From Prochilodus magdalenae (Eukaryota; Chordata; Actinopteri; Characiformes; Prochilodontidae), in assembly GCA_024036415.1 (NCBI GenBank), contig JAMWET010001661.1, positions 1,674,001 through 1,738,000 on the forward strand: a stretch of DNA of 64,000 nt, read 5' to 3'. Each line of letters begins with the position of its first letter. Position 1 is the stretch's first letter. Position numbers and translations under genes: made by a program. Below are positions 25,501-36,834 of the stretch, in pieces. A model generated the notes under the pieces. That model was not told the DNA's origin. It did not search any database and was given only the letters and a program-made list of their open reading frames with translations.

Positions 25501-28146
25501 TATCTGTAATCATGGGATGCCATATTGCCAAAAACAGCAGCAGCCCGAGCTCTGTCCATTCTTAAGTCCATGTTTTTAGATAGGAGTAAGTTTTAAAAAC
25601 AAATAAGTCTATTTACATAAGCTTATAGGTCCGTAGCTGAATCAATACATGTGCTCTTTGCGGAGTTTTAGAAAAGGGCTGAATATGGGGGCAACTTTGC
25701 CTTTTACATTTTGACTGTGTAACTATAGTTTTTTTACTCATCTTTTGGCAACATATGACTTTAAAAGTATGTACGGATTCAGTCTGTACTTTGTGAACTT
25801 TTGCTGAAGTGTCTTTTGCTTTTGTATTCTCTTTTTGCAGACAGCACAGCCAGTATTGTGCTGACCCACGGAGGCTTTAGGACAGAGAATTTGGATGACA
25901 GTGTTCTGGAGATTGAAATCTCAGATGGAGGATTGCCACCCCAGAAGAGCATTAACCAGTTACGCATTCGAGTGTGCACCTGTCAGACGGACCGGCGGAC
26001 GGAGTACTGTAGGTCCTATGCACAAACCGGGGTTAGCGTCAGTGCCCTTATCGCCATCCTGCTCTGCATCGTCACCATCCTGGGTAGGAACTCATGTTTT
26101 TAATCACCAAATATTTGGATGTTGTTCTGCCACTAACTGGCTTTTTTATTGAAACACCTACCTTGTTCTTTCACTCACTGTTAAACTGTTATAAACACTT
26201 AGCTCATGCTTCCACTAACTGGTCACTTTATTAGAAACATCAGGCTTATAGATCCACTATAAGGTGTACAGATACAGACTATAGTGCTGTGCAGTTAATC
26301 AGTAGAAAGAGAACACCACAGGACTGCTACGGGCCAGGTATTATGTAGGTGCTCCATTCTCAGCATAGTAGTGACACCTGACATGGTAATGAGTGTGGTG
26401 CTGCTTGAAGAACCACATACTGAACAGTTTTATAAGTCATTCTAAAACGAGTTATTTTTCCAATTAAAGAACAATGGTTCGTACTTGAAAAGAGATTGGT
26501 TGATGTGAATGTTAAAATTGACCTTTTTTACATAAATGTATAGGGCTCTATACCAATTTAGAGGTGCTTGCACTTGTACATTATATGGAAGTGCATTAGA
26601 CCCTAAAAAGGTTTCACACAAAAGCAAGCCAAACTGCAGGTCTGATCTCAGAACAGTTGTTGCAGTGACCCAGAAGCGACAATGTTCCATGTCTGTTTGA
26701 CATTGTAACTTTGCATTGCAATCTTTAGGAGAGTCATTTGGTGTAGCTCAGCGGATATCACCACATGTGGGAGACTAGGGTTCGATTCCTGGTCTAGGTG
26801 ACTATGCTGTGCTACACCAATAAGAGTCCTTGGGCAAGACTCCTCACACCACATTGACCTACCTGTAATATGATTAACCTTGTAAGTCGCTCTGGATAAG
26901 AGCGGCAGCTAAATGTCATAAATGTAAATATTCATGTGTTTCAAATGCATGGAAACACCTCATCACTTTTCCAAGCAGAAGCTTAACTTGTTTATCTCTT
27001 TTTCATTGTCTTTCATTTCATTATTCCATAAATGACAGGGTAAATGTGAGAATGCCAATTGCGGCATTCCTGCATGGTCCCATTCTTGAGAAAGCTTCAT
27101 CAGCAGTTTCATATGAGAACCTGCAGACATGTTGAGATAGAGTTGTGATTGATTCACACTGGATTTTGTGCCCCCGTAGGCTGTAAACACAGATGAACAA
27201 ACTTAATGGAGATGCTAACAATATCCATTTCTCCTCAGTTGTCATCCAACAGTGACAGGAGTGTTGATTAGCTGTTCTGTATTCATTACCATACGGCTCT
27301 GTGGGTGATATATGTTTAACATTCTCCAGCTGCTGGTTTTCTTTGACTCTGACATGTTTCGCCATATGTTATTTTCCATAGAAAACCACAAAGTGACATA
27401 GCAACATCCCACACAAACACTTCAAGGCAAAACAGCTTTCTCTGTAAAAGCACATGCCACTATTACATCTCGATTTACTGGCACTACATAGGCCAGCGAT
27501 GAATGAGGCTGTAGTTAGTATGCAAAAGGAGGATCTATATAAACTCATGAGTCATGTGCTATAGTTTCTCCTTGAACATAAAACTTAACGTGTCAACTTA
27601 TTAGCTAAGCAAGAATCACTTTCCTACGGCTAATTCTCCTTTCCCGCCATTGCAGTGATTGTGATCCTGTTTGTGCTGAGGAAGCGTTATCAGAAGGAGA
27701 CCCTGGTGGCTCTGGGGAAATCGTCTGGAGAGATTCACGAGCAGTTAGTGACCTACGACGAGGAGGGTGGTGGAGAGATGGACACCAATGGCTACGACGT
27801 TAGCATCTTGTCTTCAGCTTTCAACAGTGGAAGCATGCGGCCGACCCCAGCACCGGCAGTGTACGCTGTGGCTAAAAAGCCTTCTGCTTGTAAAGGGGAC
27901 ATGGCCATGATGATTGAAGTGAAGAAGGACGAAGCGGATCACGATCGCGATGGGGTTCCCTACGACACTTTGCACATCTATGGCTATGAAGGATCAGAAT
28001 CCTTAGCTGGATCTTTAAGCTCTTTGGATTCATCCTCCACCGGATCCAACCTGGATTACGACTTCCTGAGTGACTGGGGACCACGGTTTAGGACCCTGGC
28101 TCAACTTTACGGAGTGGATGGGTCAGATTCAGACAGCTCGTACTGA
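19354..28146 (+). CDS. cdh5: VE-cadherin (cadherin-5), 11 coding exons, complete
   Basis: Endothelial adherens-junction cadherin: calcium-dependent homophilic adhesion outside, p120- and beta-catenin binding inside. Exons 19354-19560, 19914-20196, 20762-20878, 21057-21224, 21790-21962, 22435-22688, 22808-22950, 23093-23205, 23732-23834, 25841-26083 and 27656-28146 join in frame to 764 residues (human CDH5 has 784). Seen in order: signal peptide (about 10-29), RQKR cleavage site (42-45), mature start DWDF, five cadherin repeats (about 46-568) with LDRE and DxNDN calcium motifs, membrane segment (about 585-609), and tail. The tail has the HEQLVTYDEEGGGEMDT block (629-645; p120 site) and PYDTLHIYGYEGSES (703-717; beta-catenin region), both diagnostic for VE-cadherin. 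Tyrosines 635 and 671 match the regulated human Y658 and Y685 by position. Oddities: the second adhesive-arm Trp is Phe (W47, F49), and repeat 5 lacks LDRE. Confidence 0.96.
19914..20196 (+). CDS. cdh5: cdh5 exon 3: most of cadherin repeat 1
   Basis: Residues 70-163 plus one base. Carries LDRE (106-109) and DINDNAPVF (141-149), the calcium-site linker into repeat 2, and an NRS glycosylation site at 73. Donor aaaag|gtacag, phase 1. Confidence 0.95.
20762..20878 (+). CDS. cdh5: cdh5 exon 4: cadherin repeat 2, first part
   Basis: Acceptor tttttacag. Residues 164-202 plus one base. Contains the calcium-binding DADDP (174-178) and an NGT glycosylation site. Donor aatg|gtgaag, phase 1. Too short and frame-shifted for simple open-frame detection. 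Confidence 0.93.
21057..21224 (+). CDS. cdh5: cdh5 exon 5: cadherin repeat 2, second part
   Basis: Acceptor gttttag. Carries LDRE (212-215) and DINDN (248-252). NTT and NIT glycosylation sites precede the linker. Donor aac|gtaagt, phase 1. Confidence 0.94.
21790..21962 (+). CDS. cdh5: cdh5 exon 6: cadherin repeat 3, first part
   Basis: Acceptor ttcctacag. Residues 259-316, with the DRDE calcium motif (282-285) and an NET glycosylation site. Donor aag|gtaaat, phase 0. Confidence 0.94.
22435..22688 (+). CDS. cdh5: cdh5 exon 7: end of repeat 3, start of repeat 4
   Basis: Acceptor tctacag. Residues 317-400 plus two bases. LDYE replaces LDRE as in mammalian CDH5 repeat 3. DVDEPPVF (359-366) is the linker, then RDPD (391-394) of repeat 4. 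Donor aa|gtatgc, phase 2. The following intron is only 119 bases. Confidence 0.94.
22808..22950 (+). CDS. cdh5: cdh5 exon 8: cadherin repeat 4, middle
   Basis: Acceptor atatcag. Residues 401-448 plus one base. Contains DENTGD (413-419 region) and ELDREE (425-430). Donor ggag|gtaaga, phase 1. Confidence 0.93.
23093..23205 (+). CDS. cdh5: cdh5 exon 9: end of repeat 4
   Basis: Acceptor atttacag. Residues 449-486 with DINDNKPEL (462-470) and a Cys at 479 that pairs in position with mammalian VE-cadherin (VCEN). Donor aacg|gtgagg, phase 0. Confidence 0.94.
23732..23834 (+). CDS. cdh5: cdh5 exon 10: cadherin repeat 5, first part
   Basis: Acceptor gctttacag. Residues 487-520 plus one base. SDRD (494-497) is the calcium motif and NFS (513-515) a glycosylation site. 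Donor ctaa|gtgagg, phase 1. The joined codon gives N521, forming an NST glycosylation site across the splice, as in human NTAN at this place. Confidence 0.92.
23995..24720 (+). mobile_element. Dead Tc1-type transposon in cdh5 intron 10
   Basis: Blocks match the usual layout of one fish Tc1-like family: a leader near 24000-24180, then the region giving AHGMG and LVFIDGV (24480-24525), and at 24660-24720 the C-terminal block SPDLNLIKHAF, where the family has SPDLNPIEHAF. The catalytic Glu is read as Lys here, and several stops and a deletion are present, so it cannot move. Ends are approximate. Confidence 0.8.
25841..26083 (+). CDS. cdh5: cdh5 exon 11: repeat 5 end and membrane segment
   Basis: Acceptor ctttttgcag. 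Residues 521-601. Cys-rich juxtamembrane VCTC (565-568) and a Cys at 577 match the mammalian arrangement. The hydrophobic segment starts at about 585. Donor ctgg|gtagga, phase 1, inside the membrane segment as in mammalian CDH5. Confidence 0.94.
26150..26430. repeat. Dispersed repeat with 42-bp-unit sequence, intron 11
   Basis: Two diverged copies of the unit actggccactttattagaaa occur at about 26133-26160 and 26215-26245. They are followed by a stretch (gatccactataaggtgtaca, then ccacaggactgct) that resembles a dispersed repeat common in otophysan fish genomes. The class is uncertain. Confidence 0.55.
26737..26930 (+). mobile_element. tRNA-derived SINE
   Basis: The head has a good A box (tagctcagcgg, 26744-26754) and a perfect B box (ggttcgattcc, 26779-26789) of an RNA polymerase III promoter. 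The tail (gtcgctctggataagagcg, then gctaaatgtcataaatgtaa) is the conserved 3' part shared by many teleost SINEs. It is inserted in the last intron of cdh5 in the gene's sense orientation. It is not a functional tRNA gene: no acceptor stem closes around it. Confidence 0.9.
27656..28146 (+). CDS. cdh5: cdh5 exon 12: cytoplasmic tail and stop
   Basis: Acceptor ccattgcag. Residues 602-764. Holds the juxtamembrane p120-catenin block, a variable linker (655-680), a conserved IEVKKDEADHD stretch, and the C-terminal catenin-binding region ending DWGPRFRTLAQLYG. The protein ends SDSDSSY, not the EELLY type end of mammals. TGA at 28144. Confidence 0.97.
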
Positions 28147-28850
28147 TAAAGGGAAGAGCAAAAACACCACCTTAAGGCTAAATGTCATCACTTCCTTCAG
28201 GATAAACCACATTAGGAATGCGAGGATGGTGGCATTGGGTTATTTTTTCTTTGCAAGAGCCTGCTGATGTATGATTTTAGCAGCAGCATGACCACAATAT
28301 AGATTACATCGATATGGAGTGTTAAATGAAGGTGCTCTAAGGGTTCAAAAAGATTTACATGGCACTGTAAAACTTTTATTTTATCATAACCAACAAACTT
28401 CACATGGGAAAAGTATTAATATTAATCTATTAATGTTCATATCTGAAATGTTAAATGTCTTTGTGTCCGTTTGTTCAACCCCAAGGACAGATCTGAAGCA
28501 CAGAAATTCATCACATCAGTCAAACTGTATGGATTAAAAGTTACTTTTTATTACTTATATTGACATTACATTTAGTTTTTTGGTCACATGGTGTAACTGA
28601 TTTTTAACTAAATAATTTGAGTGTGACCACATAAATGAGTGCTACAAAATAAGTAATGACGGTATGAACTTTATCAATACTTAAACAACAATGAAGTCAA
28701 CTAATATCATGATCATTTAAGTAAAATTTCTTTTGAATTTTTTTTCCCATTACATGTATTATGGGTCTGAAGGTCTGAGAGTGCTATACTACATTAAACT
28801 ATATTATTTGCATAAAAATTTAAATAAAAAGCAACATTTTTGGAATTTTA
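28147..28850 (+). other. cdh5: Probable cdh5 3' untranslated region
   Basis: Sequence after the stop codon. Possible polyadenylation signals are attaaa at 28533-28538 and aataaa at 28823-28828. Which is used, or whether a later one (31343) is, cannot be told here. Confidence 0.45.
28823..28828 (+). terminator. Candidate cdh5 polyadenylation signal
   Basis: First canonical AATAAA downstream of the cdh5 stop codon, 677 bases on. The AT-rich surroundings make chance matches likely. Confidence 0.35.
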
Positions 28851-31800
28851 ACCTAAATGTCAAGTTTATAAAATCCACCAGGGAGCCATTTGAATACCAG
28901 CTATCATACTAAATCACACTAAAAACAAATCTGACTCTTAAGGCCTTAATGTGTGACAATGCCCCAAGCTTGCTTTACCCCCTATTGCAGGAATTATTTC
29001 TTGACCATGATAAAAATGGTTTAGTGTGTTAATAAGTTAACACATCTTAACACTCTCAAAGGAGCCTAGTGCTGTGTAAGTCAATTACAGTCTGATAAGT
29101 GAAATGCACATAGAACACTTCCATATTCAAATATTAAGCAATTCATTAACCTTGGGAGCCCTGTAAAATGCAAAAAAAATGCAACGTGTCCATGGAAAAA
29201 GGAAGTGCAAACAAGCTCCCAGTCATGTGATGTCATCAAGTATAAATGTCTTCAAAGTAAATGACAGTAAAATGTTTTATATCCTATTAATTTTATTGTA
29301 TATTATTTTATGTTACTGCCTTGTAACACAGTTGGGGGGAAGTAATGGCAACACCATGCAATAGAGGGTTAAAGGGCCTGTATCCTGAAAAACTGAACTT
29401 CTCTCACATTTAAAATAAGTAAAAGACTTATGAGCATTTGTGGTGTATGAAGTCATACAAAAGTAGAGAGGGAACATAAAGTACAAAATAAATAACCAGT
29501 AAGATATGAACCCTATACATTGGGAACACTACAGAATCTTTAATATTTTATCTCATGTTTAAAATTCAGAAACTTTTTGTTGTTTATTTCTGTGTCTCAG
29601 TCTTTGGACTGTTTTCCGTGATTAACAATTAACAATCCATGATGTTTTTGTGCTGTCGCTCTGATTACAATAGTAGTCCAGTCAAGATTATAGATTATGA
29701 TATACAATATATTATACATCTTGCCACATAAGTAATGTCATATATCTGAATAATGTGGGGTTTCAGTTTTTTTATAGACGCACTGTACAGACCTTCTACT
29801 CTGTAAACAAATCTGCCCCCTGACCTCCACCATATGTACATGCATGACGTACAGATTGAAGAGATGAGCTGAAATGCAGGCTGATATGTTAAAAGGAGGT
29901 CGTGTAGATGATTTGTGTGGGTTTAATACCACCCAGGCACTTAATTGATCCGTATTCTGCTTTTGTTTTAACGCTGTGTGTGACATGTTATTGCACATGT
30001 ACTGCCTGTCAAAAGTTTAAGGAACATTTTTTTTTATACAAATATGCATATTAAATATAAAACACATATATACAACTGCATGCATACAGATCTTAGAAGC
30101 AGTATAAAAAATGTTGAGCATAAAAACATTGCCAAGCCATATGCGTATTTTGATTGTGAGTTCTAACAGTGAATAAACATTAAACATTAAAATTATGCAA
30201 ATTTACAATATTACAAATTAGTTAGGCTACATAACAAGCATATATCATTCTGTTGGCTTTATCAGTTTGGCAGCCCACTGACTGTTTTTCACTGTTGCTC
30301 CACCCTCGGACCACCCAGATAACTGTCTAATTAGTTTTTAACCACTTCAGACAGATTCGTAAAGACTTTAATTTTGGAAAATATATTAAAACAAATATTA
30401 CAAATGCTGTAGAGAAAAAAGGATGAGTCCTGATATAAAATTATTTATAATTGATAATGTTGTTGACACTAAAAGTTATTTGCTAAACAAATTTATAAAG
30501 GATAATAAACATAAAAAGAAGGAAAAGTTAGTTAGTTGAACTGTGAGTGGAAAACAAGCGATGAATACTGGCATTATGTCTGAGACTCAACCACTCCTAA
30601 CCACTGGCCCGAAAACACTGAGCAAAACACTAGTGGACCACTAGCTTTGCATTTTAGACTGCCATCCTCTTGCTATCAGGGTTTTCTCTCCTTCTCAATC
30701 TCAAGTTTATTCTTAATGGATTTTTTAAAACCAACTGTCGCAGAAAACTATAAACAAGATTCATGCAAAGCAATGCCCCAGAAATGCTTAGAAATGCAGC
30801 TAGAAACATTTTGCCCAATTTGAACTAAAATGTTCAAGAAAGCTGTTTGCTGTATTTCTTTGAGAAAAGCCCACTACACTGAAGGAACGCCTTGACATTG
30901 CTGTCAAATCAATATTTAAAACCTGCACGTCATATCAAAGAAAACCCTGTAATAAACATGAAGCTGTTAAAGAGAAATATGCCTAAAGCATCAGCATAGA
31001 GGTAATAACTGTTAACGTAAATCTTTAGCTTTCTATTGGAAAGAGACTTAAACAGTAGTTTTATTAGACACAGTGTTCTTAAACTTTTGATGGGCAGCGT
31101 GTTTGTAACCCTGTATGAATGAGTATTTGTCGTAACACTGAACGTAATGTATGAAAAATCAAGTCAGTTTATTCACTGTGAGCCTCTGAGTCTGGTATGT
31201 TAGGTTTCGGTGGCTCGTCTCGGCAGGAAATGACCTCAGCGCTCTGGGAGAACCAGAGGAAGCCACGGCAACAGGGCTCTGACAGAATTAAAGCTTACAG
31301 CAAGTCTGTTTGACAGGAATCATCAACACACCAATTGTTGTGAATAAAGCTGAAATCTCCAAGGTCCAGCATAATAAGGCAATAGAAGAAGACTCAGGAA
31401 ACGTGCAGTAGCTCGGACGCTCGTAAAAGGGTGCGAATTAAGTCTGAATAACTTTAACCTTTCAACTGAGACCTGCACAGAGATTCAGCAAATCTAGCAA
31501 GCTGCACAGTAAAACACTTACTACAACTAGTGTGGATCATAATGCAGGCTTAAAAAACAACAATGCTAATACTTTGTCCATTCTCTTTTAGGGTTCTGGG
31601 TAATACAAGAATAGTTTAGCCAAAAAAGCTACCATCGCTAACAGCGAATGAAAGCACATGTCCATGAATTAGCATCATGTGAAGGGTGGCCTACAAATTT
31701 CTGGCGACGCCATCCATGGTTAGCCATGTTAGCATGTTTGGTTGAGCCACCACTGGTTGTCATGCTAACTTAACAATAGGATGGTAGAAATATTAGCTAG

Positions 31801-32593
31801 TTATTTAAACCATTTGCTAGAGTAACATAATTACATGCCTGAATGCGTTAGCAAGTTAACAGTAGTGGTTAGCAAGTTAACTACTGAATATAAGCTATCA
31901 ATGAAAAGACACAGTAGTCAGGCTTTATCTTCTTCTCGTAAAAAAATTCAAAATTATTTAAGAAATGACCAAAGTGAGCTTGAAATCCTACACAAATGTA
32001 TGTGGCATATTGGGAAGATAAATATAAGAATAGACTATACAGTGATGGAAGCTTAACAGCCGTGGTTTAAATCCATGCTAATGTCAGAAGGATTAAATCT
32101 AAGGCCCCAGAACAAAAAGATTTCCTATTTTAACTCAGCTTGTCCTTCCTTAGTGACTGAGACATAAACAGTCATTTACAGGGAAATGGTTAATTATAGA
32201 CACTCAGACTTCTTACAGACTATACACTTCTTTACAGTGGTTGTGATAGAAACCAGGGGCCATTTCATTTACTATCCAAAACCAACTTACGCATGAGTGT
32301 TTCTATGGAAGGTCGAGGACAATAAAATAGCAGAAATGAAAAACATCCATGTATCCTTCCACCATTAATATTTTAAGGTTAAAATCTCTTTAAGGTTACC
32401 ATAATTACATAACCTTTGTGGTGGTGCTTTTAGTGGTAGATGTGTAGTTCCTGTCACCACCACTGTGAAGATTTCTGTTTCTCCAGAACGAAGCATTTCA
32501 CGACAAACCACTGAATGACTTTATTTACATCTTCTTAAAATTTGTTTGGAAAATTTATGGAATCTGTATCTGACAATCTGTTAACTCTGTTAA
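28851..32593. other. Intergenic stretch, no gene supported
   Basis: AT-rich DNA with only short frames. Around 32345-32475 it shares words with 2710-2880, suggesting a common dispersed repeat. Confidence 0.45.
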
Positions 32594-32705
32594 TACCCAG
32601 TAAACAATGGTCGTCCGTGGACATTTAAAATGTGTTTAAATATAGTCAGATACGTGATTTCAACGTCGTTTGAATGGTTCAAATGATTCAAGTGTTTACT
32701 GGGTA
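32594..32705. mobile_element. 112-bp MITE with 13-bp perfect ends
   Basis: tacccagtaaaca at 32594-32606 is the exact reverse complement of tgtttactgggta at 32693-32705. The outermost TA on both sides may be a TA target duplication, which would point to a Tc1/mariner-type element. The core has no coding capacity. Confidence 0.75.
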
Positions 32706-32859
32706 GTAGGTTACATTAGCTCTGATTTACAGTGCACATGATAAAGTATTGCGTTTTGGTGCATTTCTGTCTCATTTCGCTGCTGTTGCTCTTTCTAGTG
32801 ACCAGTCCAGCAGGTTTCTGGGCCCGATTGTTAATCCTGTGAGACTAAACAGCGAAGAG

Positions 32860-33125
32860 CAGCTTCCTTTATTTGTTATCCTTCGTCATTCTCTAAATAT
32901 TTACCTTTGCTCACAAATCCTCACCTACATCTTCATCATAAAAACAATTAGTGGAAGCCATCTTCCCCCTTTCCTGCCGGTAATTCCATTCACCGCTACG
33001 CTACCGTATGCTAGCAAATCGAATACGGACACTTCCTGTCTCTGTGAGCACAAGGAAACTCACTTCCTGCTCTCTTATCTGTTAAGTAAAGTCACACATT
33101 GGAGCAGCTTCCTGTTTTCATTCCA
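32860..33125. promoter_or_regulatory. Cluster of ETS-like motifs, candidate enhancer
   Basis: Within this stretch the ETS core (GGAA in good context, read here as CTTCCTG or CTTCCTTT) occurs at about 32872, 33031, 33062 and 33108, with a GATA word (ttatct) at 33075. Such clusters mark many endothelial enhancers, and the segment lies 4.7-5.0 kb past the cdh5 stop. This is inference from motifs only; motif clusters also arise by chance. Confidence 0.25.
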
Positions 33126-33247
33126 GAGGGGGAAAAACCCAAGAACAATTTTAAAGAACAACCTAACTAGTGCCATCGCTAACACATTTTCATGTTTCAG
33201 TTCGATTTCTAAGCGTGAAGATGTTGTGAAGATGTCGTGTAGTCTGT

Positions 33248-33363
33248 CCTGCTGAAAAAGTCATGCTGGTCCATCCATGCTGGCTTATATTGTTAATTGG
33301 TCGTTGACCAGCAAAAACTTGCTCAGACACAAAACAACCACCATCATTAAGTTCTTCAGCAGG
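33248..33363. mobile_element. 116-bp MITE-like element, TGCTGGTC type
   Basis: Perfect 9-bp inverted ends cctgctgaa (33248-33256) and ttcagcagg (33355-33363). Inside are tgctggtcc and gaccagc words. A second copy with the same plan is at 48236-48350. Confidence 0.7.
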
Positions 33364-34099
33364 CTGATGGTTGTAATTTTCTTATTCCTTTTGCATTTTG
33401 AATCTGTAGTCTATTCAGTATAATCAGCGTCTAGTGAAAGTTGCTTTAATGTTTTAAAACAATATTACACACATGATTCTTCTTAGACTACTGTTTTTAT
33501 ATATATATTGATGCCACTGCACTGAGTAAGTGCAAACACTTGAATGCTTAACACTATTATTTCTTTATTTGTTATCATACGTTCTCAGAAAGGCAATAAT
33601 GTACTTAACCTTCTCTCTATGGAAGAAAATGTACTGAAAACTGGAAAAACTTTACATAGAGAAATAACTGTACATAAAGAAATGTGCCTGCATTGATTGT
33701 GATTTTACTATTGTTATTATTACGTTCTTTTTGAGTGAGTAAACTCCTCCACTCAGTTTTACTTGACTATTACTGTCTGTCTGTCTGTCTGCTGGTGGTG
33801 TGCAAGTGTTTTTTTACATTCCAGGTGAAGTGTGCTGGAGTAGTTCTGTAGATTATCCACTAAGTGTCAGTGTTGTGTGTGTCTCAGACTGTATGTGTGA
33901 GCATTCATGTGTTCTTTTGTGTTAAGAAAGCAATATGTGCCTTTTGAGAATCTTTTTTCTATTTTTTGTGTAAAATTCAAAATCAACTTTTTTGTCTTTT
34001 TTCAAGATTACCAATTTTGTATTCATACAATAAATTTTACACCCAGTAATGTTGGATATGCGTACAATTCTTACAACACCCATTAATTAGAAATGCCAA
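33364..34099. other. Intergenic stretch, no gene supported
   Basis: Contains a short (CTGT)n run at about 33773-33791 and nothing else recognised. Confidence 0.4.
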
Positions 34100-34455
34100 C
34101 TATGGGCTTCCAATCACTGGCCACTTTATAAGAAACACGCATCTTGGGCTTCCATTCACTGGCCACTTTATTAGAAACAACCACCTTGTGCTTCCACCCA
34201 CTGGCCAGTTATTAGAAACACCTTGTGCTTACACTCACTGGACATTTTATAAGAAATATATACTGTACATGTACCCTATACTTCCACTCACTGGCCACTA
34301 TATTAGACAAATCTACCCCATGCTTCCCCTAAAGGCCATTTTATTAGAAACGTATATTCTGTGCTTCCACTATCTGGCTGCATTATTACAAACATCAGCC
34401 TCTTGCTTCCTCTAACCAGCCACTTTAATAGAAACACCTACCTTGTTTTTCCACT
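34100..34455. repeat. 42-bp tandem array, about nine units
   Basis: Diverged copies of cttccactcactggccactt + tattagaaacacctaccttgtg. Unit starts at 34107, 34149, 34191, 34228, 34281, 34323, 34364, 34406 and 34447 give a 42-bp period with small indels. The core resembles the terminal sequence of the Tc1-type element at 3573-4466. Confidence 0.9.
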
Positions 34456-36529
34456 CTATTAGAGCAGCTCTGACCAGTGGTGAAAAGACTAACAGACCCA
34501 AATGGGCTACAGTCTAAACATAAGCAAGGTGAAGCAAGGGGAGGGGTTTTCGATGAAGTGTTCAGTCAAAGCTATTCTAAGGTTGAGCGAGGTGAATCTC
34601 AGTAGCTTTACTTCCCTCCAGCAGGAACACGTAAACGATAAGAGCAGAGGAAATTCCACACACAGTCGCCCAGCTGGGACTTTCCAAGCTGTAATGTCTC
34701 AAAGATAAAAGCTTAAGGTCTTAAGGCTTGTGATTCTTATCAAGTATCAGAAGCAAAAATATCAGTTCTAGTAAAACTGCAGAAATGATATACTCTGAGC
34801 CCAGCCATAGAAACACGAACAGTGTTATTATATCGCACATAAAAGCAGTAAGCCGCTATGTTTGGTGATTTTATCATGGGTGAGGGTGCTTTTGGGCACG
34901 ATGTGAGAGATACAATCAGTAACAAAGGATCTTAAGTAGCTTACTGGTGTTAGAAAACAGCAGACAGCAAAAATACTGTAGCTTCCTGTCTACTGCAAGC
35001 TGTAGGAGCGAGGGGGCGTGGCCATGCAAAGCAGACACATGAGTAAATTCTTGGTCTGTGGGGTAGTTACCTGGGTCAATGTGCCAGTAGTGACCCGCCC
35101 AAAGCTCTTGTCTATTAAGTGAGCTTTTCCTTTCAAAGCTCAAGATGTCAGAAACTTTCCTTGGACATTTTGGTCCAGATGTTCCTGTAGATTTTTCAGG
35201 TGAACTTTCACTCTCTTGTTCTGCATAATCCAAAAGATGTTGTACTGGCTTCAGATCCGCCACTGAAGAGCACTGAACTCATTGTTATATTGAAAAAACT
35301 GTTTGAGAATTCTGCTTGTGGCTTTGGTTATTCAAGCAATAATTGATTGGTATTAACATCCTAAAACATGTTCCTCACCACTACACCCCCTCCACCAGTT
35401 TGTATTGCTCAAACAAGGCAGTCACGGCAAACAAGTTTAGGCCCATGGACTCATGCTGCGGTCACCAAATTCTGACTCTGCCTCCTTTGTGCCTCAAGAG
35501 AAATCCAGACTCATCAAGTCTTCAACTGTCCAGTTTAGTATCTACTGAAACTTCAGCTTTATGTTCATGGCCGACAGAAGTGGAACTCAGTATGGTCATC
35601 TGCTGTTGTATTCCTCTAGGTTGTTGTGCATTCTGAGATGCTTTTCTGCACCATAACAGTATAAAGTGTTTATTTGAGTTACTGTATCCTTTCAGTCATC
35701 TGGGACCAGTGTGACCTTCTTCATCAACTAGGCCCACACAACTGCTAACAACTGGGTGTGTTTTTTTCTTTATTGCTTCATTCTGAGTAACTCCAGAAAC
35801 TGTTGAACTTAAATATCCCATGGAATCAGCAGTTAACAGCAGTTAACCTGCCCAGACCAGGTTGTCTGTCACCAACAATCAGTCACACTCAAAATAACTA
35901 AGATTACAGTTTTCAATTCTGATGGTTGATGTAAACATTACCTGAAGCTGCAGGCCTGTGTCTGATTTTGGAGTTTGTTGGAATTAATGTAAAGAATATT
36001 TAGGAATATATTAATCTCAGCTGCTCTCAATGCAAATAAAGTATACATAAAGGGGGCAGAATTTAGAAACCAATGTGTGTGATTAAAATTAAAAAACAAT
36101 AAATTACAGACATTTTTATACAGACAAAATATTGTCCTTTTGCAGTACAGGCTGTAGCCAAAAGAGGGTGCCATTTGCCAACGTTTCATCAAAAAGAGGC
36201 CCAACTAAGTAGGATGGGCACTGAAGATTTCATTATTCTACATCTACATTCATTTAAAGCCATAAGCAACTACATATACTGCACATAAGAAGAAACAGGT
36301 CTGCATTTATCACCTTAATGTTGCTTACTGAAACACTGCATGCATGAAATATTACACACTAAGACACACAGATAGCTTTGTTCAGTGTGATTTATTGTGC
36401 ACAAACACACACTGAATCAAACACTCGATCTCTAGGGGTCTCCTATCATCTGCCCACATATACATAACATGCTTCTTTCATACATGCAAGCAGATGGCTA
36501 GCATCCAAACTAGTCATTTAGGAATTCTT
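34456..36529. other. Intergenic stretch, no gene supported
   Basis: Short unrecognised frames only, on both strands. No exon or element with defined ends. Confidence 0.4.
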
Positions 36530-36765
36530 CTTATTCCATTCACTGGCCACTTTATTACAAACACCTCCTGTATATTGTGCTTTCACTCACTGGCCATTCA
36601 TTAGAAACAACAACCTGAGAGGCCACTTTAAGAGAAACACCTACCTCATACTTCCACTGTGGAGAGGCCTTTATTAGAACCAACTTTGTGCTCATGGGCC
36701 ATTTTATTAGAAGCACCTACCTTGTGCTTCCACTCACTGGTGACTTTATTAAAATATTTGTGAAA
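36530..36765. repeat. 42-bp unit array, second copy, irregular
   Basis: About five diverged units of the same cactggccactttattagaaa sequence and orientation as at 34.1 kb, with more indels. It runs directly into a Tc1-type fragment. Confidence 0.85.
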
Positions 36766-36834
36766 AACGCTGTTGGTGGCAGTATATAGAAGAAGGCATG
36801 CAGCAGTGACATGAAGGATCTGGGAGACCTACAC

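Noticed and set aside
26737..26830. Possible tRNA gene because of A and B boxes
   Set aside because: No acceptor stem pairing, and the following tail is that of a teleost SINE.
32749..33255. 168-codon open frame
   Set aside because: Begins at TTG rather than ATG, shows no domain I recognise and ends in a MITE. It is kept only as a point in the enhancer finding.
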